Shown here in pieces: positions 46,540 to 54,754 of a stretch of 64,000 nucleotides of DNA. The notes beneath the pieces are model-generated. The model did not search any database and was not told the origin of the DNA. It was given only the letters and a program-made list of their open reading frames with translations. Position 1 is the first letter of the stretch. Each line of letters opens with the position of its first letter. The position numbers and the translations under genes are program-made. Origin of the DNA: Nitrospinaceae bacterium (GTDB lineage Bacteria > Nitrospinota > Nitrospinia > Nitrospinales > VA-1); NCBI GenBank assembly GCA_029261595.1, contig JAJDAZ010000026.1:62001-126000 (forward strand), read 5' to 3'.

Positions 46540-47474
46540 GCATCGCTTATATTTTTCCGGGGCAGGGCTCCCAGTTTGTAGGAATGGGAAAAGAATTTTA
46601 CGACACCGTTCCGGTGGCCCGCGACATGTATGATCAGGCCAGCGATGCTCTCGGGGTGGATATAAAATCCATTTGTTTTAATGGCCCGGAAGAAGTATTG
46701 AATCTCACTGAAAACACCCAGCCCGCCATCCTCATCCACAGTATAATAGCCTTGAAAATGCTGAGGGAACATGATACTAATTGCATACTGGCGGCGGGTC
46801 ATAGTTTGGGAGAATTCTCCGCACTGGTAGCGGCGGGGGCAATAAGTTTTCTCGATGCTGCGCGGCTTGTTCAGCTTCGTGGGCGCTTTATGCAGGAGGC
46901 GGTTCCTGTCGGCGTGGGTTCCATGGCCGCCATCATTGGAATGTCGGCGGACGCTATTCAGACGCTTTGTGAAGAGGCTTCTACCGATGACAGTCAGGTT
47001 CAACTGGCCAACTTGAACAGCCCCGAGCAGACGGTCATTGCCGGGCATAAGGAGCCGGTCGAAAAGGTCGCCAGTCGAGCTAAAGAGTCGGGAGCGAAAA
47101 AGTCAATCATTTTGCCCGTCAGCGCACCTTTTCATTGTTCCCTGATGAAGCCAGCCGAAATCAAGTTGCAAAAGGAACTTGAAACAACGAGTATTCAGGA
47201 TCTGTCCTTTCCTGTCATCACCAATGTCGATGCGAAACCCAACACCAGCGGTGAAGAGGCTAAAATTGCTTTAAGGAAGCAAGTGTGCGGTTCGGTGAGA
47301 TGGGTGGAAACCATGCAGTGCATTGTGGACCAGGGAATTCATACGGTGGTTGAATTGGGTCCTGGAAAAGTTCTTTCCGGCCTGATGAGGCGGTTTGATA
47401 AAAGCATAAATTGTCATCAAGTACACGATCCTGAATCATTGGAAAAAACGGTATCTGCGCTCAAACAAATTTAG
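46533..47474 (+). CDS. fabD: Malonyl-CoA:ACP transacylase
   Basis: It transfers malonyl from CoA to ACP. The N-terminal IFPGQGSQFVGMG and the active-site GHSLGEFSAL (Ser91) are present, with the downstream ANLNSPEQTVIAG and SAPFHCSLM (His). The track start lies inside fabH; the ATG at 46533, overlapping the fabH stop, gives the standard 313-residue protein. Confidence 0.95.
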   Translation: MVGIAYIFPGQGSQFVGMGKEFYDTVPVARDMYDQASDALGVDIKSICFNGPEEVLNLTENTQPAILIHSIIALKMLREHDTNCILAAGHSLGEFSALVAAGAISFLDAARLVQLRGRFMQEAVPVGVGSMAAIIGMSADAIQTLCEEASTDDSQVQLANLNSPEQTVIAGHKEPVEKVASRAKESGAKKSIILPVSAPFHCSLMKPAEIKLQKELETTSIQDLSFPVITNVDAKPNTSGEEAKIALRKQVCGSVRWVETMQCIVDQGIHTVVELGPGKVLSGLMRRFDKSINCHQVHDPESLEKTVSALKQI

Positions 47475-47496
47475 TATGACTCGAAGGTAATTTTGG

Positions 47497-48237
47497 ATGG
47501 AACTTAAGGATCGTTTGGCTTTAATCACAGGAGGCGCCCAGGGAATTGGCCTGACCATTGCCGAAGAACTCGCCGGAGAAGGGGCGCATGTGATTCTTGG
47601 CGATGTGAATCAGGAGGGAGCGCAAAAGGCCGCAGACAGCATCAAGGAAAAAGGCGGGAACGCCTCGGCGGTTCGCCTGGATGTGTCCAACGCGGAGCAG
47701 GTTCAGGAAATTTTCAATTCCATTTCAAAAGAACACAAACCGCTGGATATTCTGGTGAACAATGCCGGTATCACCCGCGATGGGTTGATGGTTCGCATGA
47801 AGGAGTCGGATTGGGATCTGGTTCTGGCGATCAACCTTAAAGGAAGTTTTCTCTGTAGCCAGCAGGCCATCAAACAAATGATGAAGCAAAAGAAAGGAAC
47901 TATTGTTAATATAGCTTCCATCGTTGGCGTGATGGGAAATTTTGGCCAGGCAAACTATTCCGCTTCCAAAGCAGGGATCATCGGGCTCACCAAAACGACG
48001 GCTCGTGAATCCGCCGCACGAGGTATCACGGTGAATGCGGTGGCTCCGGGGTTTATTGACACCGAGATGACCCGTGTTCTGGAAGAGACAGTTAAAGAAA
48101 AGCTCATCGAACAAATTCCCCTGGCTCGTTTGGGTTTGCCTGAAGATATAGCTCGTTGTGTTGGTTTCTTAGTCTCAGACCGGGCAAATTATATTACCGG
48201 TCAGGTAATTAATGTTAATGGTGGTATGTTGATGTAA
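47497..48237 (+). CDS. fabG: 3-oxoacyl-ACP reductase
   Basis: An NADPH-dependent short-chain dehydrogenase of the fatty acid cycle. The cofactor motif TGGAQGIG, the NNAG motif, and the catalytic Ser141, Tyr154 and Lys158 (ANYSASKAG) are present. The 246-residue length is standard. It is followed by acpP at a 23-base gap. Confidence 0.95.
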   Translation: MELKDRLALITGGAQGIGLTIAEELAGEGAHVILGDVNQEGAQKAADSIKEKGGNASAVRLDVSNAEQVQEIFNSISKEHKPLDILVNNAGITRDGLMVRMKESDWDLVLAINLKGSFLCSQQAIKQMMKQKKGTIVNIASIVGVMGNFGQANYSASKAGIIGLTKTTARESAARGITVNAVAPGFIDTEMTRVLEETVKEKLIEQIPLARLGLPEDIARCVGFLVSDRANYITGQVINVNGGMLM

Positions 48238-48260
48238 CACCTTTCAGGAGTTTTAAAATT

Positions 48261-48494
48261 ATGTCCGTTGAAGAAAAAGTTAAAGAGATAATCGTTGACC
48301 AGCTGGGCGTTGATGAAAAACAAGTATCGCCGCAAGCTTCCTTTATTGATGATCTGGGAGCGGATTCGCTGGACACGGTCGAACTGGTAATGGCTCTTGA
48401 AGAGGAATTTGATATCGAGATTCCCGATGAGGAAGCGGAGAAAATCGCTTCGGTTGAAAATGCCATTGATTATATTAAGAATCACACCAATTGA
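48261..48494 (+). CDS. acpP: Acyl carrier protein
   Basis: The acidic 77-residue carrier of fatty acyl intermediates. The phosphopantetheine attachment site is Ser36 in [15 protein letters not shown]. An AGGAG Shine-Dalgarno precedes the ATG. It is flanked by fabG and fabF as in many bacteria. Confidence 0.97.
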   Translation: MSVEEKVKEIIVDQLGVDEKQVSPQASFIDDLGADSLDTVELVMALEEEFDIEIPDEEAEKIASVENAIDYIKNHTN

Positions 48495-48524
48495 TTTCAT
48501 CACCTCCGAATTATTTTGGGCTCC

Positions 48525-49763
48525 ATGAAAAGACGCGTTGTAGTCACCGGGATGGGAATCATCTCCCCATTGGGAATCGGGCTTAAAGATAATTGGGCGG
48601 CGATTACCGAAGGCAGGTCGGGGGTAGGACTTATCAGTAAGTTTGATACCGATTCTTTCCCCGTTAAAATTGCCGGTGAGGTCAAAGATTTCACCCCGGA
48701 AGATTACATCGGTCATAAAGATGTGAAAAAAATGGATACCTTTATCCATTTTGCTCTTGTCAGCAGCCAACTTGCCCTGAAGGATTCCGGATACGAGGTC
48801 ACCGAACAGAACGCCGAAAGAACCGGGGTTCTGGTCGGAGTCGGTCTGGGGGGGCTTCCTGCCATCGAAAAATATCACGACATTTATAAAGAAAAGGGCG
48901 TCCGCAAAATCACTCCCTTCTTTATCCCCATGTTGATCACGAATCTGGCCTCCGGGCAGATTTCGATCCATACCGGCGCTAAGGGTCCCAACACCTGCGT
49001 TTCGACAGCCTGTGCCACAGGGACTCATTCCATAGGTGATGCGGCCAAACTGATTCAATACGGGGAAGCCGATGCGATGATCGCCGGCGGAACCGAGGCT
49101 GTGATCACGCCCCTCGGTGTAGGTGGCTTCGCCGCAGCGAAAGCCCTGTCCACCCGAAATGACGATCCCCAGGGAGCCAGTCGGCCCTTTGACAAAGACC
49201 GCGATGGTTTTGTGATCGGCGAAGGGTGTGGAGTGGTGGTACTTGAGGAATTGGAGATGGCGAAGAAAAGGGGCGCAAAAATCTATGGGGAAATTGCCGG
49301 ATATGGCCTCAACAGCGACGCCTATCATATCACCGCCACAGACCCGGAAGGAAAAGGCGCGGCCCGGTGTCTGAATCTCGCGTTAAAAAGCGGCGAAATC
49401 AATGCGGAAGATATTGATTATATTAATGCTCACGGTACTTCCACTGGCGCAGACGCCACAGAAACCACCGCCATCAAATCGGTATTCGGAGACCATGCGC
49501 GGAAACTGGCGGTCAGCTCCACGAAATCCATGACCGGGCATCTTTTGGGAGCCGCAGGCGGGGTGGAGGCTATTTTTAGTCTCATGGCCTTGCACAAGGG
49601 GGTGATCCCCCCTACAATAAATTACGCCACTCCTGATCCTGAGTGTGACCTGGATTATGTCCCCAATCAGGCGCGGGAGAAAAAGATAAATTATTCCCTG
49701 TCAAATTCCTTCGGCTTTGGAGGAACCAACGGGGTTCTGATATTTAAGAAATGGATGAACTGA
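48525..49763 (+). CDS. fabF: Beta-ketoacyl-ACP synthase II
   Basis: It elongates acyl chains. The Cys163 in [13 protein letters not shown] and the two His in NAHGTSTG and [11 protein letters not shown] form the catalytic triad. The C-terminal [15 protein letters not shown] is typical. The track start is a TTG; ATG at 48525 gives the 412-residue standard protein. Confidence 0.96.
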   Translation: MKRRVVVTGMGIISPLGIGLKDNWAAITEGRSGVGLISKFDTDSFPVKIAGEVKDFTPEDYIGHKDVKKMDTFIHFALVSSQLALKDSGYEVTEQNAERTGVLVGVGLGGLPAIEKYHDIYKEKGVRKITPFFIPMLITNLASGQISIHTGAKGPNTCVSTACATGTHSIGDAAKLIQYGEADAMIAGGTEAVITPLGVGGFAAAKALSTRNDDPQGASRPFDKDRDGFVIGEGCGVVVLEELEMAKKRGAKIYGEIAGYGLNSDAYHITATDPEGKGAARCLNLALKSGEINAEDIDYINAHGTSTGADATETTAIKSVFGDHARKLAVSSTKSMTGHLLGAAGGVEAIFSLMALHKGVIPPTINYATPDPECDLDYVPNQAREKKINYSLSNSFGFGGTNGVLIFKKWMN

Positions 49764-49778
49764 TTTTTTTCGGGTTAC

Positions 49779-50486
49779 ATGGTAATAAAGGAACGCCAGG
49801 AAGAACTGGCCAAATTACAGGAAACGCTTGGCTATTTTTTCAAAGACGTCAAGCTTCTCAATAAAGCCCTGACGCACAAATCATTTGTGAATGAAACGGG
49901 AGAGGACCTCAAACATAACGAACGCTTTGAGTTTCTTGGAGATTCCGTTCTCGACCTGATTGTCAGCGAATACATGGTTCGCACCTACAGCGATTTTAAT
50001 GAAGGCGTGCTGTCAAAAATCAGAGCCGGGGTGGTGAATGAGTCCTGCCTGGCCAAACTTGCCGGAAATATTGATTTGGGCACTTATCTTCTGCTCGGCA
50101 GGGGCGAGGATATGTCGGGCGGCAGAAGCAAACCGTCGCTTTTGGCAAATGCTTTCGAGGCACTGGCAGGGGCGATCTATTACGACAGTGATTTGGACAC
50201 GGCGACGAAAATATTGCTTCCCAGCATCAAAGCAGAAGTGAACCGGTTCATAGAAACCCCAGAGTCCAGGGATTATAAAAGCGATTTGCAGGAATACACG
50301 CAAAACAAACTGACGTGCATTCCGTCTTACAAGGTTGCCAAAGAAACCGGACCCGACCACGAAAAGCAGTTTGAGGTTGTCGTCACGGTGAAAGACATGA
50401 AGTGGGGAACCGGAAAGGGGCGGAGCAAAAAAGAAGCCGAACAGACGGCGGCAAAAATAGCGTGGGAAGAATTTGTTAAAACTTAA
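49779..50486 (+). CDS. rnc: Ribonuclease III
   Basis: It cuts double-stranded RNA, including rRNA precursors. The signature HNERFEFLGDSVLDLIVSEYM carries the catalytic acidic residues, with LANAFEALAGAIYYD further on, and a C-terminal double-stranded RNA-binding domain (KSDLQEYTQNKLTCIPSYKV, GKGRSKKEAEQTAAKIAWEEF). The 235-residue length is standard. It is the last gene of the fab block. Confidence 0.96.
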   Translation: MVIKERQEELAKLQETLGYFFKDVKLLNKALTHKSFVNETGEDLKHNERFEFLGDSVLDLIVSEYMVRTYSDFNEGVLSKIRAGVVNESCLAKLAGNIDLGTYLLLGRGEDMSGGRSKPSLLANAFEALAGAIYYDSDLDTATKILLPSIKAEVNRFIETPESRDYKSDLQEYTQNKLTCIPSYKVAKETGPDHEKQFEVVVTVKDMKWGTGKGRSKKEAEQTAAKIAWEEFVKT

Positions 50487-50528
50487 CCGGGTCATCATTC
50501 TTTACTGCAAGACAGGAGATCAGCTTTT

Positions 50529-50771
50529 ATGAGTGCAACAAAAGCCAAATTTTGTATCGGTCATCTGATTCATCATAAAATATTCGATTATCGGGGCATC
50601 ATCGTGGGCGTGGACCTCGAATTCAACAACTCCGATGAATGGTATGAGAAGGTCGCTAAAAGCAATCCTCCCAAGGACCAGCCCTGGTACCACGTCCGTG
50701 TCCATAACGGCGCAAATTATACCTATGTGGCCGAGCGGAATCTGGAAATCGATCAGGTGGTTTTAAACTGA
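50529..50771 (+). CDS. hspQ: HspQ/YccV-like hemimethylated DNA-binding domain protein
   Basis: The 80-residue protein shows the YccV/HspQ fold: CIGHLIHHKIFDYRGIIVGVDLEF, DQPWYHVRVHNGANYTYVAERNLE. In E. coli HspQ stimulates Lon and slows DnaA turnover. It follows rnc by 42 bases. Confidence 0.88.
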   Translation: MSATKAKFCIGHLIHHKIFDYRGIIVGVDLEFNNSDEWYEKVAKSNPPKDQPWYHVRVHNGANYTYVAERNLEIDQVVLN

Positions 50772-50833
50772 CGGATGAATTGGGCAGTCTAGTGGGTTCA
50801 ATAATTTTGCCATAAACGGCACATGAGTATTCA

Positions 50834-50862
50834 GGCTCCGGTGACTACCGGAGCCTTTGTCG
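50834..50862 (+). terminator. Hairpin terminator after hspQ
   Basis: GGCTCCGGT pairs with ACCGGAGCC (9 bp, 4-base loop), followed by TTTGTCG. It ends the long fab-rnc-hspQ transcript. Confidence 0.7.
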
Positions 50863-50918
50863 TTTCAAACCCACTGATATTTTTATTCATAATCGCGAAG
50901 AAATGTACACGAGGAAAA

Positions 50919-51296
50919 ATGGACCGCGCTCAATTTGAAAATCTATGGTTTTTAGGAAACGTAAGAATATCCGTTGACGATAAAAAGGCGGTCGTTGCCG
51001 TCTGGCAGGGACATCTGGGCAAGGGCAAAAAACGCAAGTTGATTCGAGGAGGCCTTTATACCCTGACCCTTATGGGCATTGGAATCTGGATCATGACCAA
51101 AGCCGAATTTGAGTTGAGCCCTGTGGAGATTGGGGTTTCCTGGTGGGGAGCGGTCCTCTTCGTCCTTGCCGCAGGAATTCCTTTCCTCATGAAAAACTCC
51201 GCCTCGCAAGCGGTTAAAAACAGTATCATCCGTGACCCGGAATTTTATAATTTAGCACAAGAGCTGGAAGTGTTTGAACTGGAAGAGTATGAATAG
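50919..51296 (+). CDS. Small membrane protein, unknown
   Basis: The 125-residue protein has two helices (about residues 45-60 and 75-95) and charged ends. The track ORF starts 96 bases earlier inside the terminator hairpin; the ATG at 50919 has a GAGGA site. I do not recognise it. It lies before a MITE-like repeat. Confidence 0.65.
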   Translation: MDRAQFENLWFLGNVRISVDDKKAVVAVWQGHLGKGKKRKLIRGGLYTLTLMGIGIWIMTKAEFELSPVEIGVSWWGAVLFVLAAGIPFLMKNSASQAVKNSIIRDPEFYNLAQELEVFELEEYE

Positions 51297-51324
51297 AATA
51301 AATGGCACAGATAAAAACTTTGTA

Positions 51325-51581
51325 ACCGCAAAGGCGCAGAGGACGCAAAGAAAACCGTAAGAAAAAATTGGAGAAGATTAACAGGATCAACGGGATGAAA
51401 ATAAATCCTTTCAGACGCTTAACCACAGATGGACACAGATAAACACAGATGAGGGGAAAAGCAGGCTCCCCATTCCGCGAAGTACCCGTGCCGGGCATGA
51501 AGGCAAAGGTGAAATATCACAAGGATTAGGTGAGGGTAGTAAGGGATTTTGGTTTCTTTGCGTCCTCTGCGCCTTTGCGGT
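51325..51581. repeat. MITE-like element with 26-bp perfect inverted repeats
   Basis: The left arm, starting ACCGCAAAGGCGCAGAGGA, is the exact inverse complement of the right arm at 51556-51581. The two enclose about 200 bases without an ORF. The arms extend further with a one-base gap. This type is known as a dispersed repeat in many bacteria. Confidence 0.85.
51423..51450. repeat. Short tandem repeat, three copies of CACAGAT
   Basis: Three CACAGAT units occur with a 10-base period inside the MITE-like element; a fourth similar unit lies near 51305. The pattern resembles a known family of dispersed repeats. Confidence 0.6.
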
Positions 51582-51631
51582 AAAAATAGGCTTTTGATTT
51601 TTAATTTTATCAAAGCGTCAAAAGGAAACGA

Positions 51632-52006
51632 ATGAGCAAAAGCACCACCACCTATTGGAATGTATTGAGCGCAGAAAACGCCGGCAAATGGGAGCCCATT
51701 GAAGGATCGGATGGGATGCTTGAGCAATTGACACTGGCTATGGATGAAGTGACCGGTGATTACACCCGGCTGACTCGTTTCAAAGCCGGGGCGGATACGA
51801 AAAAATTCGGCAGTAAGTCGCACGATTACCCTGAAGAGATTTATATTATAAAAGGCCGACTCTATGATGAAGCTTTCGATATGTGGTTGGAAGCGGGTCA
51901 TTATGCCAGCCGACCACCGGGTGAAGTGCATGGACCCTTTATCTGTGAAGAAGAATGCCTGGTCATGGAAGTCTCGTTTCCCAGTCAAGCGGGAAGGGCC
52001 ACTTAA
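51632..52006 (+). CDS. Cupin-domain protein
   Basis: The 124-residue protein has a single cupin barrel: the metal-binding His and Glu pattern is seen in SHDYPEEIYIIKGRLYDE and a second His in SRPPGEVHGPFICEEECLVMEV. It resembles ChrR-like cupin domains that bind zinc or other metals. The partner sigma factor is not adjacent. Confidence 0.8.
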   Translation: MSKSTTTYWNVLSAENAGKWEPIEGSDGMLEQLTLAMDEVTGDYTRLTRFKAGADTKKFGSKSHDYPEEIYIIKGRLYDEAFDMWLEAGHYASRPPGEVHGPFICEEECLVMEVSFPSQAGRAT

Positions 52007-52122
52007 CAATCGCATCAAAATAATTTCAATTTTTAGCAGAATTTTCATTCGGTAATCTACGTAGGATCGAGGGTATTTTCCGATCCATATGAACAATATT
52101 GGATGTTTCCTAAGGACATTGT

Positions 52123-52728
52123 ATGAGCAGTGAAAAAGAATTGGCTCTACATTACATAGACAAAGTTCATATGTCTCTGCTTGAAACCGGGAAGGCGATT
52201 AATCGATACGCGATGTATGTGGTGACAACTAGTTTACTATTAATGGCGCTAGGAACTGGTCTCTTGGACGTCGGGAAAACCATTTCTATTTCAGGTCTCA
52301 GTATTAGTATACCCTCTTGGGTAATTTCCTATGTTGGAGCTTGGATACTTATTTTTTTTTACGGGAGTTTTCTTGGCTTAATTAATCATGAAAATTGGCT
52401 TTATAAAGTAGTTATACGGTTGTACAGAAGTATTGGATTTTCGGATGAAAGCATGGAGAGTCACTCGGAAAATACTTTGGAGTACCCTGGAGTTCTTACA
52501 ATAAGCGCTAGTAAGCGTAGTCTTGGGAAAGCACATTCCCCTTTTATCATACTTTATGCGGGGGTTTTAATACTTTTCCCGATGGTTGCCGAAGTATATG
52601 TTGCATATAAGCTCCTAGTTTCCCAGAATTATTCGTTGTTGATGATCTTTTCTTTTTGTTTAATATTTCTAATTGGGTTCACCCATTTTGTCGGCCTGTT
52701 TCAATCTTTCCGTAGGTTGAAAAAGTAA
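52123..52728 (+). CDS. Unknown membrane protein, AT-rich
   Basis: The 201-residue protein has about four helices (for example YVVTTSLLLMALGTGLLD, VISYVGAWILIFFYGSFLGL and FIILYAGVLILFPMVAEVYV). I do not recognise it. The gene is AT-rich and separated from its neighbours, similar in composition to those at 32493 and 39212, but without the C-terminal IP..KI.RI motif. Confidence 0.6.
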   Translation: MSSEKELALHYIDKVHMSLLETGKAINRYAMYVVTTSLLLMALGTGLLDVGKTISISGLSISIPSWVISYVGAWILIFFYGSFLGLINHENWLYKVVIRLYRSIGFSDESMESHSENTLEYPGVLTISASKRSLGKAHSPFIILYAGVLILFPMVAEVYVAYKLLVSQNYSLLMIFSFCLIFLIGFTHFVGLFQSFRRLKK

Positions 52729-52779
52729 ACGGATAAACTATTCACTAAGAACTCGGATTTTGTTTAAATTTATGAAATC

Positions 52780-53796
52780 ATGAAAACCAAAACTCACATG
52801 ATCGTGCCGGTGTTCATCCCCCATTTGGGATGCCCTTACCGTTGCGTGTTTTGCAATCAGACGGACATCACGGGCCAACAGGGGAGGGCGGACGAGAAAA
52901 AGCTTCAGGAAACGCTGGCGACTTATCTGGATGATAAACCTCTCGACCAACTCCCGCCCCACCGGGAAGTGGCATTTTATGGCGGCAGTTTTACCGGCTT
53001 GCCTGCCGGGAGGCAGGAGAACCTGCTCAAACAGGTCCAACCCTGGGTGAAGAAGGGTTTGGTGAACGCCATCCGCCTGTCCACGCATCCGTTGTTTATT
53101 GACGCGGAACGGTTGGAGTTGTTGAAGAAATATGGTGTGAGCACGGTCGAGCTTGGCATACAATCTACGGACCCAAATGTTCTGGAACTTTCCGGTCGTC
53201 CCTGCTCGTGGGAAGTCATGGAAAATGCCGTGGACCTGATTCGGAAAAATGGGTTCCGGCTGGGATTGCAATTGATGCCGGGTTTGCCGGGCGACTCGGA
53301 TCAGACGTTTGCAAAATCTGTGGACGATGTATTGTCCTGGAAACCGGATTTTGTCCGGCTGTACCCCACGCTGGTGGTGCGGCACACGGAATTATTCGAG
53401 ATGTATCAAGGGGGAAAATACACTCCCTGGAGTTTGGAGCGCACGGTGGATAATCTGAAAACAGCGGTTCTGAAATTCCGCGCTGAAAATATTCCGGTGA
53501 TTCGCCTTGGCCTGCATCCCGACCCTTCTTTGCTTGAAAATTTTGTGGCCGGTCCGTATCATCCTTCCCTGCGTTACCTGGTGGATTGCCGGATCGGTCT
53601 GGATGAGATGATCGAGAATATCCGTGACCAGAAAATTTTGAACGGGAACATTTATTTTAAAGTTCCCTCAAACCGGATTTCTGTTTATATTGGCCATAAA
53701 CGGGAAAACATTCAAACGTTGAAAACCCTATTCGGCTTTGAAAATGTCACCCTGAAACCGGAAACAAACTGTGACCGCCTGCAACTGACCGCATGA
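52780..53796 (+). CDS. Radical SAM protein, Elp3-like without acetyltransferase domain
   Basis: The 338-residue protein has the radical SAM CX4CX2C-type motif in LGCPYRCVFCNQ and the FYGGSFTGLP strand with GIQSTDPNVLELSGRPC and GLQLMPGLPG, as in the Elp3/COG1243 family that modifies tRNA wobble uridine. The C-terminal acetyltransferase domain is missing. The place a few genes after rnc recalls the rnc-neighbouring short Elp3-like gene of Clostridia. The substrate is unknown. Confidence 0.85.
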   Translation: MKTKTHMIVPVFIPHLGCPYRCVFCNQTDITGQQGRADEKKLQETLATYLDDKPLDQLPPHREVAFYGGSFTGLPAGRQENLLKQVQPWVKKGLVNAIRLSTHPLFIDAERLELLKKYGVSTVELGIQSTDPNVLELSGRPCSWEVMENAVDLIRKNGFRLGLQLMPGLPGDSDQTFAKSVDDVLSWKPDFVRLYPTLVVRHTELFEMYQGGKYTPWSLERTVDNLKTAVLKFRAENIPVIRLGLHPDPSLLENFVAGPYHPSLRYLVDCRIGLDEMIENIRDQKILNGNIYFKVPSNRISVYIGHKRENIQTLKTLFGFENVTLKPETNCDRLQLTA

Positions 53797-53853
53797 TGCG
53801 ATTGGCAAAATTTAAAATATAATTATTCGTTTTTAAGAAAGGACACTCTCTCG

Positions 53854-54138
53854 ATGGTTACAATTGGAATGAACTATAAAATGATTCCCGGCAAGGAATC
53901 CATATTCGAAGATGCCTTCAACAATGTTTTAAAAGTCATGAACGAAATGGAAGGGCATTCCGAATCTTTTTTGTATAAAGACGTGAATGATCCGCAATCT
54001 TACCTGATCGTTTCGGACTGGAGCTCGGAGGAGGCTTTTAACGGATTCATTGCATCGGACAAGTTTAAAAACGTGGTCAACTGGGGAAAAGAAAACATTC
54101 TGGCGGGTCGGCCCTCGCACACGGTTTATAAGAAATAA
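53854..54138 (+). CDS. ABM-domain (antibiotic biosynthesis monooxygenase-like) protein
   Basis: The 94-residue protein has the ferredoxin-like ABM pattern: GMNYKMIPGKESIFEDAFNNVLK, SESFLYKDVNDPQSYLIVSDWSSEEAFNGFI. Relatives include monooxygenases and haem-degrading proteins of small size. An AAAGGA site precedes the ATG. Confidence 0.8.
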   Translation: MVTIGMNYKMIPGKESIFEDAFNNVLKVMNEMEGHSESFLYKDVNDPQSYLIVSDWSSEEAFNGFIASDKFKNVVNWGKENILAGRPSHTVYKK

Positions 54139-54144
54139 AGAGGA

Positions 54145-54363
54145 TTATTCTCCGGGGGTTTCATTTGGAGTGTATTCATAGAGACCGTTTTTAATACTGC
54201 GGACCACTTTTTTGTGAAAAAGCTCGGTATCGTGATGAAGATGGTCCTGCACCCGCCAGCGGATATTGACAATTTTTCCATCGGGGTGATCGAATATTTT
54301 TGTGACTTCACCGGTATTTTCCGACATGGGTTCAAACAGGACATCTCCGATTTGTAATTTCAC
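54145..54363 (-). CDS. Hypothetical small protein, unknown
   Basis: The 72-residue soluble protein starts with a GTG preceded by GGGAGA. It has beta-like segments (VLFEPMSENTGEVTKIFDHPDGKIVNIRW). I do not recognise a family. It converges with the ABM gene and is divergent from the lipoyl-like gene. Confidence 0.6.
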   Translation of the reverse strand: MKLQIGDVLFEPMSENTGEVTKIFDHPDGKIVNIRWRVQDHLHHDTELFHKKVVRSIKNGLYEYTPNETPGE

Positions 54364-54470
54364 AGCTTTTCTCCCGGTGTGGCGCAGGACCGAATATTAA
54401 TGTGGCTGAATCAATTACTATCTTACCCTTGATTTTGAATAAAACGAAGTTTCTTTAAGGGAACTTCCGT

Positions 54471-54740
54471 ATGGAAAATATTTTGATGGAGAGTATTATG
54501 CTGGAATATATCGTCATGTCGCCCATGTACCCGACCATGACTTCAGGAAAAATCGATAAATACCTGGTGGGCCAGGGCGATAAAGTGATCAAAGGCTCCG
54601 CCGTGGCGGAAATCATCGCCGAAGGCTATTTCACGCTTTTATCCGAGGTGGATGGAATCGTCAAAGAATTTTATGTGATGGAAGGCGACTACGTTGAAAT
54701 CGATACGCCGCTGATCGAGGTGGAAGTAAAGGAGGGCTAA
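54471..54740 (+). CDS. Stand-alone lipoyl-like domain lacking the lysine
   Basis: The 89-residue sequence reads like a biotin/lipoyl attachment domain: SPMYPTMTSGKIDKYLVGQGDKVIKGSAVAEI, VDGIVKEFYVMEGDYVEIDTPLIEVEV. At the hairpin where ETDKA carries the lipoyl lysine, it has IAEGYFTLL with one residue fewer and no Lys, so it cannot be lipoylated there. It may be a scaffold or an adapted hammerhead. It converges with mgtE. Confidence 0.75.
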   Translation: MENILMESIMLEYIVMSPMYPTMTSGKIDKYLVGQGDKVIKGSAVAEIIAEGYFTLLSEVDGIVKEFYVMEGDYVEIDTPLIEVEVKEG

Positions 54741-54754
54741 GGGGCATCCCGATC

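Larger units (their letters stand above)
51297..51631. other. Non-coding interval containing a MITE-like element
   Basis: About 335 bases with no convincing gene. Nearly the whole interval is taken up by the inverted-repeat element at 51325-51581 and the internal short tandem repeat at 51423-51450. The right end should hold the promoter of the cupin gene. Confidence 0.6.

Noticed and set aside
48201-49328. 375-codon ORF on the minus strand
   Set aside because: It lies fully antisense to acpP and fabF, which are certain, and shows no family features; it is a codon-bias shadow.
51419-52096. 225-codon minus-strand ORF
   Set aside because: It runs through the MITE-like element and antisense to the cupin gene, so it is not a plausible gene.
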